From Paenibacillus sp. D2_2 (lineage in GTDB: Bacteria > Bacillota > Bacilli > Paenibacillales > Paenibacillaceae), in NCBI RefSeq assembly GCF_031199965.1, contig NZ_CP133605.1:501501-565500 (forward strand): 64,000 nt of DNA, written 5' to 3'. Under the pieces are notes generated by a model. The model searched no databases. It was not told where the DNA came from and worked only from the letters and a program-made list of their open reading frames with translations. Positions 1 to 9,941 of the stretch are shown here, one piece after another. Each line of letters begins with the position of its first letter. Position 1 is the first letter of the stretch. A program made the translations under genes and the position numbers.

Positions 1-494
1 GCTTCTCGGATAGCGGTGGAATCTTTGGATTCTTCAGCCTTGACCAAGGCGGCCCAGGCCTTCGAGAAGGCATCCTCTGCTACAGTGGCCTCGTCTTTGG
101 AGACGAATACAGCGATTGAGGCCTGTCCGGGCAATGTTTTTACTTCCTCATTATCACTTATTTTGATTTCAGACAGGCTTTTTACTGGAGTTAGCTTCGC
201 AGCGATTGTTTTTGTGGGTGCAGTGACTTTCCCCCTCTGTTCCAGTACTTGCTTCCAATCCTCTACCGTATCAGGAGCATATTGCTTGGCCAATTCCAAC
301 GGATCAGCCATTTTGACAATGGTGATATTCTGCGATTTTCCATCCATGCTTACCATAGTTGCAGCCTGTGTTTTCACACTTGGAATTACTGTTTTCGCTG
401 CGTTGTCTGCAGCATGGGTGATTCCCGGTACAGCGGCTGCGGATAACATAACGGCGGAAAGAACTGTCTTTTTGATTACATTTTGCATGTTCAT
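1..494 (-). CDS. Secreted protein of unknown function (3' end outside window)
   Basis: The gene reads leftward from ATG at 494 and runs off the left edge, so only about 164 residues are visible. A good ribosome binding site (AAGGAGTG, near 502-510) lies ahead of the start; a second ATG two codons later is possible. The N-terminus is a typical signal peptide: positively charged MNMQNVIKKT, a hydrophobic alanine-rich stretch, then a cleavage-like THAADNA site near residue 28. The mature part is hydrophilic and rich in lysine, alanine and threonine, and I recognise no domain in it. A secreted or cell-wall protein is the only safe call. It is divergent from the two-component pair at 940, which could regulate it, but no operator supports that. 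Confidence 0.6.
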   Translation of the reverse strand, partial: MNMQNVIKKTVLSAVMLSAAAVPGITHAADNAAKTVIPSVKTQAATMVSMDGKSQNITIVKMADPLELAKQYAPDTVEDWKQVLEQRGKVTAPTKTIAAKLTPVKSLSEIKISDNEEVKTLPGQASIAVFVSKDEATVAEDAFSKAWAALVKAEESKDSTAIRE

Positions 495-498
495 GAGT

Positions 499-939
499 GA
501 ACACTCCTTTGAAAGATAGATTTTCAAGCCTCCGTAGGTTCGCGACAGCTTGGGTTCGGTTCGTCTTAAGCAGAAGAGCTTTCTATATTTCCGCTAATGG
601 CCGAGACCACCCCATATCACGTCGTAGGTTAGTATTGCGGCCCTGGAACAGGCCAGAAATACGAACCAGCATATCAGCATAAGACGGCTATTAGACATAC
701 CTTTTTCATCGTTGCAGTTATATTTCGACTTGAATTCCATCTGTTTTTTGGCACCGTCTATTCTCCTATAGCTGAAGTGATATTGCCTCGCTTGATGTTC
801 CATAGGCGCTTGCATGTATTAGTGTAAGAAACGTCTATGTCAAGCCATTGGTGGATTTGTGGAAAAACGATGGCATTCACCCTGCCGATCTGAATTCGTT
901 GTTATACTGATGTAGGAGAAATCGCTGGAGGACATGAAA
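499..939. other. Intergenic region between the secreted protein and the response regulator
   Basis: About 440 bases with no convincing gene of normal size. A TATACT hexamer at 903-908 is a possible -10 for the regulator at 940, but no good -35 lies 16-18 bases upstream. A 34-codon reading frame on the minus strand (594-698) is listed separately with low confidence. I saw no repeat of the families found elsewhere in the window. Confidence 0.4.
594..698 (-). CDS. Possible 34-residue membrane peptide
   Basis: A short frame starts at ATG 698 after a weak AAAAGGT ribosome binding site and encodes a hydrophobic segment (LMLICWFVFLAC) with a basic N-terminus and the tail IWGGLGH. The composition fits a small single-span membrane peptide. 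Nothing else supports it, and random frames of this length are common. It could equally be untranslated leader for the secreted protein downstream on the same strand. Confidence 0.2.
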   Translation of the reverse strand: MSNSRLMLICWFVFLACSRAAILTYDVIWGGLGH

Positions 940-1655
940 ATGAATAATCAATATGTGATTGCCGTCGTCGATGACGATTCAAATATTCGAAATCTGGTAG
1001 AGGCTTATCTACAGAAAGAAAATTATCGTACCGTTGGTCTGAGCAGTGCGGAGGAAGCATGGAATCTATGGAGAGACCATCCGCCCGATTTATGGGTGCT
1101 GGATATTATGCTGCCCGGCATGGACGGGTATGAATTTTGCAGACGTATCCGCAATGAAGCGGAAGTGCCTATTATTATGATTTCTGCACGAGATAGCGAA
1201 GTTGATAAAATCCTGGGCCTGGAGCTGGGCAGCGACGACTATTTGGTCAAGCCGTTTAGTCCGCGCGAGCTGGTGGCCCGTGTCAAAAGACAGCTTCAGC
1301 GCTGGTATAAGCTAAATCAGTCAGAGGAGCCCGCAATCCCTTCTCCACCTATACAGATTGAACTTGGCCGACTGCTGTTGCTGCCGGATGAGCGCCGAGC
1401 TTTTTGGGACGGAGAGGAAGTGGATCTGACTAGCAAGGAGTTTGCAGTACTGCGGGTGTTCGCGGAGAATCCCAATCGCGCCTTCACGCGGGATGAATTG
1501 CTGGCTTATGTATGGGGGATGATTACTTCGGCAGTGATCGAGCAGTAGACCATTTGATCAAACGGGTGCGCAAAAAAATTGGAGAGCTCCCCATTGAAGC
1601 GATATGGGGACATGGTTACCGAATGAGAAATGATGGAGGTGGAAGGACGGAATGA
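940..1655 (+). pseudogene. OmpR/PhoB-family response regulator, broken by one frameshift
   Basis: A receiver domain (about residues 6-118) shows the acidic pocket VDDD and the phosphoacceptor Asp in LWVLDIMLPG; a winged-helix DNA-binding domain follows. The frame stops early at 1548 because one G is missing from the G run at about 1515-1520. With it restored, the classic ending (VWGDDYFGSDRAVDHLIKRVR, then WGHGYR) follows, and a TGA at 1653-1655 overlaps the kinase ATG as ATGA. The restored protein is 238 residues, normal for the family. I chose ATG 940 because GGAGG at 926-930 is correctly spaced from it; ATG 934 is only 3 bases away. It pairs with the kinase at 1652. The target genes are unknown. 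Confidence 0.85.
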
Positions 1656-2944
1656 AACTCGTACATCAGATCAATCTGGCTTTTGGCATTGCAATGGTGC
1701 TGGTATTGTCGGTTGCTGGAATCGTCATTCACTATGTATTGTTAGATCATCTGATCGGAGCGCAAAGGGAGGATCTAACAGCAATGAGTATTGAAATGAC
1801 AGCTTCACTCAGGGAGGATTATCCCCAGGTGACCGACGTCACGATGAGAAAATTGCCAATAGAGCTTCCAATCACTGCTCCCTCCCCGAACATTAGTGCC
1901 GTTCTGACCGATCAGACGGGCAGTGTGATTGCGGCGTCTCCAATAGCCTATACAACCAAGAAGGTAGAGACGCAGGCCGCAGTTACAACCAACATGGCTT
2001 CCAACGTTCAGAGCATCCAGGCTGGATCGGATAAAAACTTCATCTCGGTAGAGAAATTAACGCCTCAAGGAAAACTGACGCTGTACACGCCAATCAGCAA
2101 AGTCCGAACTATTGAACAGGCTCTGCTGAAGCGACTGCTTATTATTTTTAGCGCTGCCGGTTTCGCCATGATTCTTCTTAGTATTTTCATTACAAAAAGG
2201 CTGATTAACCCGTTAATCCGACTTCGTAATGAACTGAATAAAGTCAAACAGCGCCAGTTCTCGGACGTGGCCCTCATTAAGGCGGGAGGGGAGATCGGCT
2301 CGGTCGCTCAATCGGTGCATGAAATGGCAACGGAGTTGAATCACTTTAATCAAGTACAGAAGCAGTTCTTCCAAAATGCATCCCATGAATTAAAAACGCC
2401 GCTGATGTCTATTTCCGGTTATGCGGAGGGGATCCGCGACGGCGTCTTTGAGGGAGAGAGTGTCCGGAGAGGATTGGACATCATTATGGATGAGAGCGCC
2501 CGACTTAAGAAGCTCGTGACCGAGATGACGCTTCTAGCCAAACTGGATAGTGAAGAGGATGTGTTCAGAAGCGAGGAGATTTCCCTGGAGGAACTGCTGA
2601 CGGAAACCGTAGAGAGGCTGAATCCACTACTTGTTAAGCGGGAGATCACTCTTCATACGGAATACGGGAGTCTCGGAACAGTCAAGCTGCGCGCAGACCG
2701 AGACAAGCTTCTGCAGGCGATGTTGAATGTTGTCTCCAATGCAGTGCGTTATGCGCAGCATCATATTTATATTCATGCCGAGCTATGCAAGGGGCAGATC
2801 ATAATCAATGTTAGCGATGACGGACCAGGAATACCGGAGGAACTGCTGCCGTATCTGTTCCATCGCTTTGTCAAAGGCAAAGACGGCGAATCCGGGCTAG
2901 GACTTGCCATCTCGCGTGCGATTGTTGAGCGCTGCGGGGACTAA
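1652..2944 (+). CDS. Sensor histidine kinase (HAMP-HisKA-HATPase), tail frameshifted
   Basis: This is the membrane partner of the preceding regulator and overlaps its restored stop codon by four bases. Membrane segments lie near residues 8-30 and 165-185 and flank an extracellular sensor region of about 130 residues. A HAMP linker follows, then the phosphoacceptor His in NASHELKTPL, and an ATPase domain with the G1 box DDGPGIP and G2 region GLGLAI. The frame ends after IVERCGD because one G is missing in the run near 2936. With it restored, the usual last ~20 residues (GGLIQAGNGSKGGAVISL and on) end at 3009, giving 452 residues. The input signal is unknown. Confidence 0.85.
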   Translation: MKLVHQINLAFGIAMVLVLSVAGIVIHYVLLDHLIGAQREDLTAMSIEMTASLREDYPQVTDVTMRKLPIELPITAPSPNISAVLTDQTGSVIAASPIAYTTKKVETQAAVTTNMASNVQSIQAGSDKNFISVEKLTPQGKLTLYTPISKVRTIEQALLKRLLIIFSAAGFAMILLSIFITKRLINPLIRLRNELNKVKQRQFSDVALIKAGGEIGSVAQSVHEMATELNHFNQVQKQFFQNASHELKTPLMSISGYAEGIRDGVFEGESVRRGLDIIMDESARLKKLVTEMTLLAKLDSEEDVFRSEEISLEELLTETVERLNPLLVKREITLHTEYGSLGTVKLRADRDKLLQAMLNVVSNAVRYAQHHIYIHAELCKGQIIINVSDDGPGIPEELLPYLFHRFVKGKDGESGLGLAISRAIVERCGD

Positions 2945-3028
2945 TTCAGGCGGGTAATGGAAGTAAAGGTGGAGCGGTCATTTCGTTGAAGTTTCCGGGA
3001 ATAGTCTAGATTATTCCAGGTATAAGTG

Positions 3029-3080
3029 CAGGGTTGGTTGTTGATCATGGAACATGAAGGAGCCAGCCCTGTTAACTTTT
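3029..3080 (+). terminator. Intrinsic terminator after the two-component pair
   Basis: CAGGGTTGG at 3029 pairs with CCAGCCCTG at 3063-3071 and is followed by TTAACTTTT. It lies 20 bases past the restored kinase stop. Confidence 0.6.
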
Positions 3081-3116
3081 AGCAGCATATTTTCGTACAT
3101 AAATATAGTGACGCCC

Positions 3117-3146
3117 AACCACCTGACTTTTCGGATGGTTTTTTTG
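3117..3146 (+). terminator. Possible second terminator before the GH20 gene
   Basis: A short stem (AACCA.CC with GGATGGTT) runs into seven T residues. The stem is weak, so it may only back up the terminator at 3029. Confidence 0.4.
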
Positions 3147-3165
3147 TGATGTAAAGAAGTGTATA

Positions 3166-3195
3166 TTGTCGGCGGAAAAATTCCTGTTATATGAT
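3166..3195 (+). promoter_or_regulatory. Candidate sigma-A promoter for the GH20 gene
   Basis: TTGTCG at 3166-3171 and TATGAT at 3190-3195 are separated by 18 bases, about 100 bases ahead of the GH20 start. Confidence 0.35.
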
Positions 3196-3298
3196 AATGG
3201 TGGGATTTTCACCCATATTTTTTGAAGTGTGATGGTTTTTTTCTGCATCTATGCCAAGCAAGGCCGTTTCATCAAATCCAAGAGCATATGGAGGGACT

Positions 3299-6200
3299 AT
3301 GAAGAAAATCTTCTTGAAAGCCATTTCAACCATGCTTGTGTTGGCCATGATGTTGACACCTGTTGCTCAGCCGGCAGCCGTTCATGCCCAGACTACTTCT
3401 AAGCAAGCTGTGAAAGAGGTGCCTTTGCAGACGAATCTGGCTCTGCATAAGAAAGTCGTCGCCTCAGGTAATGAAGTGGATGCTTTGAAGCCGGAGCTAG
3501 CTGTTGATGGGAAGGGGAATACCAGATGGTCGTCCCCTTACAAGGATGATCAGTGGTTTTACGTGGATCTCGGTGCGAAGATGGATATTGACCGCGTTGT
3601 GATCCGTTGGCAGACACCGGCGGAAAGCTACAAAATTCTCGTATCGGATGACGCTAAGCGCTGGAAGAATGTAAAAGCAGACGGTGGTGTCATCAAGAGT
3701 AAGGGTGGGGTAGAAACCGTTGATTTCCCGCTGCTCAAGGCAAGATACGTGAAATTCCAGGGGGTCAAGCGAGCGCCGGTTGAAGGCACGTTGTACGGCT
3801 ACTCTTTTTATGAATTCGAAGTATACCAATTGCATGATTTGCGGACGATTGTGGACAATGTAACCGCAGCGCTTAAGGTAAATGCCGGACAGACAAAGCT
3901 CGATTGGTCTGCGGCTCATGTCCCTGAAGATTATGAGGTCACCTTGTATGGCAGCGACCGCCTGCCCGTGATTGACCTGGAAGGGGATATCCGCGAGCCC
4001 TTAGTAGATGCCAAGGTGAATCTGATTATTCAGGTCACGGACAAGAAGAATCCAATTCGCAAGCTACTCTCCGATAATATTACGGTCTTAGTTCCGGGAC
4101 AGCATAAACAAACTTCGGACCGTAATTCCGAACCGGACGTGATTCCATCGCTACGTGAGTGGTACGGTGGCAAGGGCAATTATTCACTGACGGAATCATC
4201 GCGAATCGTCGTGAATGCGAAGGATCATGAGATTCTTCAGAATGCCGCCGAATTGACGCGCCAAGATTTGCAGGATATTACCGGATTAGATATCAAGATT
4301 GAGTATGGAGAGCCGAAGAAAGGCGATCTGTTTATAGCTATTGATCCATCTTTGACATGGCTAGGCGATGAGGGGAACCTGTTCAAGGTCGATGAGTACG
4401 TCTCTATGACTTCATCTACCGCTCAGGGAGTCTTTTTCGGTACAAGAACCGCCCTGCAGATTATCAAGCAGCATCCGGACCGCACCATTCCACGAGGGGA
4501 ATCAAGGGATTATCCCAAATACGAGCAGCGCGGGCTTATGATCGATGTGGCGCGTAAGTTTTATACGATCGATTTCCTGCAGAGCTATGTGAAGCTACTG
4601 TCTTGGTACAAGATGAACACATTCCAGATTCATTTGAATGATAGTGTCGGAACACCGTTCAAGGATGGAACGAGGGCGGCCTTCCGGCTGGAGAGTAGCA
4701 CTTATCCGGGATTGGCTAGTCCAAACGGCCATTATACGAAGCAGGAATTTAAAGACCTGCAGCTTATGGGGAAGGAATATGGCGTGAACATCATTCCGGA
4801 AATTGATACACCAGGGCATTCCCGTGTATTTACTTCGTATAATCCGTCCTTGGGTAATCCGTCCACAGGAGACGACAATATGCTCGACGTATCCAAACCG
4901 GAGACGGTGCAGTTCGTCAAATCCCTACTAGATGAATACCTGGACGGCAATGATCCGACCTTCATCGGACCTGATATTAACATCGGTACAGATGAATACA
5001 ATGGCGATACAGAGGTCTTCCGCGGGTATATGGATACCCTTATCAAATATATTAACAGCAAAGGCAAGCACCCCCACTTATGGGGCGGGCTGACGCATTA
5101 TAACGGAGTGACGCCGATTAGTACAGATGCCACAATGGATATTTGGCATGAACCTTATGGTGCTCCGCAGCAAGCGGTGGATCTCGGCTATGATGTCATC
5201 AATGCCCAGAATACTTACATGTATATCGTTCCTACCGTATATGGGAACTATCTCAATACCCAGCTCCTATATAATGAATGGGAGCCTGTGAAATGGGAGA
5301 CAACGACGCTTCCACTCGGCCATCCCCATGTCAAAGGTGGTATGTTCTGCTTATGGAATGATGCTTCTGAAGTTAACGGATTGTCGATGGATGATTCACA
5401 TGACCGTATGCTCCCTGGAGTTCAGGTTGTTGCGGAGAAAATGTGGACCGGGACGAGGGAAGATAGGTCCTTCGAACGATTTGAGCAGCGGAAGAAGAAG
5501 ATCGGTGATGCACCGACTGCGAATCTATCCCATAAGGTTGCCGTCAACAATGAAGATAACAGCGTCATTCAATATCTGTTCGAGAAGGAATTTGAGGATG
5601 CTTCTGGCAATCATTATGATGGCAAGGGCGTGAATGTCGATATTACCCAGGGAAAATATGAAAACGGTGTGCGGTTAAACGGGGAAGAGCTATATTGAGA
5701 CTCCGGTTGAGGCCGTTGGCTTTGACTGGACGGCCTCCATGTGGATCAAGCCCGATCCGGGTAATCCGGCGGATGCAGTTCTGATGGAATCGCCGGTAGG
5801 AACACTGAAGCTGAAGCAGGGCAGCACAGGCAAGCTGGGCTTTACGAAGGAGCATTACGACAGCACGTTTAACTACTCCGTTCCGGAAGGCAAGTGGACA
5901 CATCTAACGTTCAAGGGCGACAATAAAGGTGTGACCTTATTCGTTAATATCGATGAGTATGTAGAACGGATGGAGGAGACCTACCCTAAAATGAATACTC
6001 TAGTTTTGCCAACGCTTCGGATCGGCAGTGCAACAAATGCTTTTAAGGGTGTGCTGGATAATGTCATGATTTACAACAAGGCGATCGATTTGCAGAACAG
6101 CGACAATCTGGCCCTGCATCAAAAAGCGGAATCTTCCGCCACCGAATTTCCGTACTACTCGCCGGACATGGCAGTTGATGGGGATGTCTCCCCAACCTCC

Positions 6201-6680
6201 AGATGGTCCAGTGCTTATGTAGATGATGCCTGGTTTTTGGTCGACTTAGGCGATGTCAAGGATATCAGTAAGGTGATTATCCGCTGGCAGGCGGCTTATG
6301 CCGAGAAATTCAAGCTGCTGGTGTCCACGGATAAGACCAATTGGACCAGCGTATCTGGTGATAAGGACGGGGTGATCCATTCCAAAGGAAATCTCGATAT
6401 TATTACCTTTGACGCGAAGCAAGCGCGTTATGTTAAATTCCAGGGTGTTAAGCGGGCAACGGTGTTCGGTAACTCCTTTTTCGAGTTCGAGGTCTACGGA
6501 GCGGATCATATTCAGGAGTATAAGCAACTTATCGCTCAAATGGAGGACCTTCTACAGCAAGTCGACAATAATAGTAAGCTGCACGAGCTGCTACTTCAGG
6601 TATTGAATCGTTATCCTTACGACGTTAATCGTGAATTGCGGCCGATGCAAGATCTGATTAAGACGTCTCCAGGCAAATAA
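3299..6680 (+). pseudogene. Large secreted GH20 beta-N-acetylhexosaminidase with two discoidin domains; one frameshift
   Basis: The protein should remove terminal N-acetylhexosamines outside the cell. The start is ATG 3299 (MKKIFLKAIS), with GGAGGG just upstream; a signal peptide ends near AQTTS. Domains in order: F5/8 type C (discoidin/CBM32) at about residues 35-175; a GH20 N-terminal fold at about 270-390; a GH20 barrel at about 395-730, with the catalytic Asp-Glu pair in INIGTDEYNG; then a LamG-like lectin fold and a second discoidin domain very similar to the first (both have ARYVKFQGVKRA). A frameshift near 5690, in a TATAT stretch, stops the first frame at 5698; the rest is open from about 5694. 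Repaired length is about 1126 residues. The two sugar-binding discoidin copies suggest attachment to glycans or peptidoglycan. Confidence 0.85.
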
Positions 6681-6686
6681 AAGATA

Positions 6687-6713
6687 GGGGCTGTACCCGT
6701 TGGGTATAGCCCC
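6687..6713. terminator. Bidirectional terminator between GH20 and the isomerase
   Basis: A 12-base stem, GGGGCTGTACCC with GGGTATAGCCCC, has one G-U pair and a three-base loop. It sits between two convergent genes, 6 bases past the GH20 stop. Confidence 0.75.
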
Positions 6714-6724
6714 ATTTCTATTAG

Positions 6725-7580
6725 CTACAATTCATTCCAGATGCGCTTCGCGTTATCGAAGGCGATCTTCGTCCCGCGTTTGCAGTCTTCCATGCCTTCA
6801 TACTCGATCGACAAGTATCCGTCGTAGCCGGAGCTCTTGACGATACCCAGCAGAGCTGGCACATCGAGGTCTCCTTGTCCGGCGATGGCTCCGCGCAGGT
6901 AACGGCCTGCTGCACTTGGGAACCAGCCTTCTCCCGGATTACGATCGGCAGGACGGATATAGAAATCCTTCACGTGCACCATAGAGGCGATGCTGATATT
7001 ATTCTTGACCGCGCGAATCGGATCTTCATCAACACAGACGAAGTTACCGATATCGAGCGTCGTCTTGTAGTTATCCCGGCCAACGGTATGAACCAGCGTC
7101 TGAACCCGGTCGCTGGCTTGTACGTAATAGCCATGGTTCTCCACGCTTGTCGTAATGCCAAAGCCGTTGGCATAATCAGCGATTTTACGGCAGGCGTTCG
7201 CGATTCGCTCTAGGTCGGCATTGAAGTTCACGATCGAGGTGTCGGGCGGAAGCAACGTCATGGCGCATCAGCTTGACGCCAAGTCGGTGAGCGACATCTA
7301 CTTCCTTCATTACTCGTTCGATTTCAGCCTCGTAGGCTTCCTCCGAATCAGTAATGAAGTTGGCGCCGATGGCGTAGTTGGAGATATCGATTCCAGCCTT
7401 TGCGGCGCGCTCAACGATTTGATCTATTAGTTCGGGACTCTCTACTAAGCTGAAGCCAAGTGGAACGATCTCGATATGCTCGGCTCCTAGCTCCTTCACC
7501 CAATCAATAACACCTAGAATATCCATAGACCCTGCCTGCATGGCCTGATACAAACTATAAGAGCTGATTCCCAGCTTCAT
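6725..7580 (-). pseudogene. Sugar phosphate isomerase/epimerase (TIM barrel), one frameshift
   Basis: This belongs to the xylose-isomerase-like TIM-barrel (AP endonuclease 2) superfamily. The N-terminal half (MKLGISSYSLYQAM, then HIEIVPLGF and LGVKLMRHDV) and the C-terminal half (SVENHGYYVQ, LDIGNFVCVDEDP, HVKDFY, LSIEYEGMED) carry the His, Asp and Glu metal ligands typical of the family. They lie in different frames that meet at about 7240-7255. Removing one C from a CC pair there gives a continuous ASPDTSIVNF junction and a protein of 284 residues, the family norm. It is last in a leftward group with the isomerase at 7805 and the dehydrogenase at 8751, suggesting catabolism of a modified sugar or polyol. 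The substrate cannot be told. Confidence 0.8.
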
Positions 7581-7616
7581 GACAAGTCATCTCCTTCTCT
7601 CTGTAAAGCAATATAA

Positions 7617-7800
7617 GTTGAACTAATGATTGTACGGATGAAGGCAGCCGGGTGAAATGTTCTTCCGATCGCTGTTGCTCACAGATTTCTTGATTTTATA
7701 GAATCCAACAAGGTAGAAATCCGTTCACAAAGGCGAACGCTACGCTTCTCCAGAATCATTTCACCCTTATGCCTATTTCCTGTTACTTCTTTAGTTCAAC
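7617..7800. repeat. Dispersed palindromic element, family 2, long copy
   Basis: A 184-base element is bounded by perfect inverted ends GTTGAACTAA (7617-7626) and TTAGTTCAAC (7791-7800). It is internally palindromic: the left arm has GGCAGCCGGGTGAAATG and the inverted right arm has GGCATAAGGGTGAAATG. The left two thirds match the inverted copy at 24078-24190, including TGAAATGTTCTTCCGATCGC and GGTAGAAATCCGTTCA. It separates two isomerase genes of one leftward group. No coding capacity is apparent. Confidence 0.75.
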
Positions 7801-7804
7801 ATCT

Positions 7805-8683
7805 CTAATTGCGGTAAGCTTTAATAAACTTAACGGCCTTCTCAATGTCAGCGGCAGGGTTATCCCCGACTTCTCTCTCAATGGTTAGGTAGCCTTTATA
7901 GCCGATCTCCTGCAGAGCAGCGAAGTAGGCAGGGAAGTCCACTTTGCCTTCCCCGAGCGGAACTTCTTCGAAGGCTGCTCCGGAGCTGGCCATTTCGGCA
8001 ATCTTCTGATGATCCATTGCATCATAGCCGAGATAGCCGTAAACGTCCTTAGGATCGACAAGGCGCAGACGGTGTCCGTCCTTGACATGCGTATGCACGA
8101 TGTAATCCTTGAGCGTCTTGACGCCTTCTACCGGGTCATCGCCTGTAACCATGACCATATTGGCAGGGTCGAAGTTAACAGAGACGCCGCGTGTACTAAG
8201 CGTATCCAGGAAGCTCTTCAGATGGGCTGCTGGTTCTGGTCCGGTCTCTATAGCGAAGTACGCATTCAAGCTGTTCGCATAGACGCCCAGCTCTTCGCAG
8301 GCTTCTTGCATCGCCGTGTAAATCTTACTATTGCGGTCTTCTGGGACGATTCCGATATGGGTAGTCACTACGTTGGTGCCAAGATCCATAGCCAGGTCGA
8401 GAATTCTCTTGGATTTCTCGATTTTTGCCGGGTTGGCGGCTGCATCCTGGAAGCCATGACCGGCCAGATCACCGCATAACGCCGAGATCTCTAACCCAAG
8501 GTCAGCGATGTATTGGCGCAGTTCCTTGCGTTGGGTTGGGCTAAGCTGATCCGGGTCCATTTCGCCCGACACAGCGTAGATTTGTACGCCTTCCGCTCCA
8601 ACTTCCTTCGCTTTCTTTAAGCCTTCACGAACACCGATTCCGAAGCTGTCTACAATGACACCGATTTTGTTCGTCAATTTCAC
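7805..8683 (-). CDS. Sugar phosphate isomerase/epimerase (TIM barrel)
   Basis: An intact 292-residue protein of the same TIM-barrel superfamily as the gene at 6725. Visible family features are the N-terminal KIGVIVDSFG strand, VTTHIGIVP with a metal-ligand His, the catalytic-type Glu in FAIETGPE, HTHVKDGH, and a late Glu in YLTIEREVG. The start is GTG at 8683, preceded by AAGGAGAGTG about 11 bases away. It lies 67 bases downstream of the Gfo/Idh gene on the same strand, so they are probably cotranscribed. The substrate is unknown; inosose or keto-sugar isomerisation is common in such pairs, but nothing here decides it. Confidence 0.85.
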   Translation of the reverse strand: MKLTNKIGVIVDSFGIGVREGLKKAKEVGAEGVQIYAVSGEMDPDQLSPTQRKELRQYIADLGLEISALCGDLAGHGFQDAAANPAKIEKSKRILDLAMDLGTNVVTTHIGIVPEDRNSKIYTAMQEACEELGVYANSLNAYFAIETGPEPAAHLKSFLDTLSTRGVSVNFDPANMVMVTGDDPVEGVKTLKDYIVHTHVKDGHRLRLVDPKDVYGYLGYDAMDHQKIAEMASSGAAFEEVPLGEGKVDFPAYFAALQEIGYKGYLTIEREVGDNPAADIEKAVKFIKAYRN

Positions 8684-8750
8684 CTTTATTCACTCTCCTT
8701 GATATTTTTAGGCTGTCGGCACTCTACCTAACAGGTGCAGAACCAATTTA

Positions 8751-9809
8751 TTAGAATTGAATTTCTCGTCCCTCTGCAGCCGATTGATAGATAGCATTCA
8801 GAATCTGGATCAACTGAGTTCCGTCTTCTACAGGGCAGATCGTCTCGGTATTTCCTAGACAACATTCTACAAAATGATTGACCTCACGGTTGAATGCACC
8901 CTGGAAGTCGAATCCTGGATATGTGATTTGTGGATCGATATTAATCATCGTATTATGTCGTTCTGTGGTGATCTTCAGCTGCGGTTCGAGCTCGGCACCG
9001 CCTTTATCGCCGAAGATGCTGATCGATTGCGAATCCTGCGTCGCATGGAGATTGAAGCTGACATCAACCATCAGGGAAGCTCCATTCTCGAAGCGGATCA
9101 AAGCGTTAGCCATATCCTCTACCGTATTATGGGAAGCATCATAGTCTGCTGCTTTATAGAAATCATAGTTCAGAACATTGGAGCGGTTGCCTACCTTACG
9201 ATACGTATTGCCGGTTACCAATTTAACCTTTGGCTTGCCCATCAGGTACCAGCACAGGTCAATGACATGAACGCCGATATCGATCAGCGGTCCGCCGCCA
9301 GAACGTTCAATATCGGAGAACCACCCACCGGGATTACCGATTCTGCGGATCAAGCTGGCTTTGGCAAAATAAATTTCACCCAGATCGCCTGCATCAATGA
9401 AACGTCTCAGTACTTCAATATTGGAAGCATGACGGCGAACATAGCCGACCTGCAGCGTCTTGCCAGTGCGATGTACGGCTTCCTGTACGCGAAGAGCCTC
9501 ATCTACAGTTTTACAGAGTGGCTTCTCGCAAAGTACATTCTTGCCGGCTTCAAGAGAAGCAATACTGATCTCTGCATGGGAATTGTTCCAGGTACAGATG
9601 CTGACAGCATCTATTTCCGAGTTAGCCAACAGATCGCGATAATCGGTATAGACATGAGGTACGTTATACTTTTCTGCAGCTTTTTTGGCTCTTTCCTCGT
9701 TCAGATCGCAGACCGCGTACAGTTGGACATGAGGATTTGCTTGATAGGCGTTCAAATGACATTCTGAGATGGATCCGCAGCCGATGAGACCGATTTTTAC
9801 CTGTTTCAT
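8751..9809 (-). CDS. Gfo/Idh/MocA-family NAD(P)-dependent sugar dehydrogenase
   Basis: An intact 352-residue oxidoreductase. The N-terminal Rossmann fold starts IGLIGCGSISECHL, and the family signature CEKPLCKT with its catalytic-type Lys lies near residues 94-101. The C-terminal alpha/beta domain has GGGPLIDIGVHVIDL, with the conserved Asp and His near residues 173-181. Family members oxidise or reduce sugars, polyols or inositols with a bound nicotinamide cofactor. It is first in a leftward group with two isomerases and is divergent from the AraC regulator at 9942, its likely controller. About 130 bases separate the two starts, enough for both promoters. Confidence 0.88.
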   Translation of the reverse strand: MKQVKIGLIGCGSISECHLNAYQANPHVQLYAVCDLNEERAKKAAEKYNVPHVYTDYRDLLANSEIDAVSICTWNNSHAEISIASLEAGKNVLCEKPLCKTVDEALRVQEAVHRTGKTLQVGYVRRHASNIEVLRRFIDAGDLGEIYFAKASLIRRIGNPGGWFSDIERSGGGPLIDIGVHVIDLCWYLMGKPKVKLVTGNTYRKVGNRSNVLNYDFYKAADYDASHNTVEDMANALIRFENGASLMVDVSFNLHATQDSQSISIFGDKGGAELEPQLKITTERHNTMINIDPQITYPGFDFQGAFNREVNHFVECCLGNTETICPVEDGTQLIQILNAIYQSAAEGREIQF

Positions 9810-9941
9810 TGTTTACGCTTACATCCTTTCATCCCCGCAGCGAATTTGCTACAATATTATGTACTTCATTCACAGCGGCATGGTTTATTTGTTCAATTAC
9901 CTACAATCTATCACAAGAATTTGTAAGGGAGAATGTTCAGG

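Noticed and set aside
16..519. 167-codon plus-strand frame at the left edge
   Set aside because: The minus strand has a ribosome binding site, start and signal peptide; the plus-strand frame has none.
1500..1560. Programmed frameshifting in the response regulator
   Set aside because: There is no slippery heptamer with a downstream stimulator, and identical run-length losses occur in some 15 unrelated genes.
8874..9767. 297-codon antisense frame inside the Gfo/Idh gene
   Set aside because: It is a by-product of codon bias in the real dehydrogenase on the other strand.
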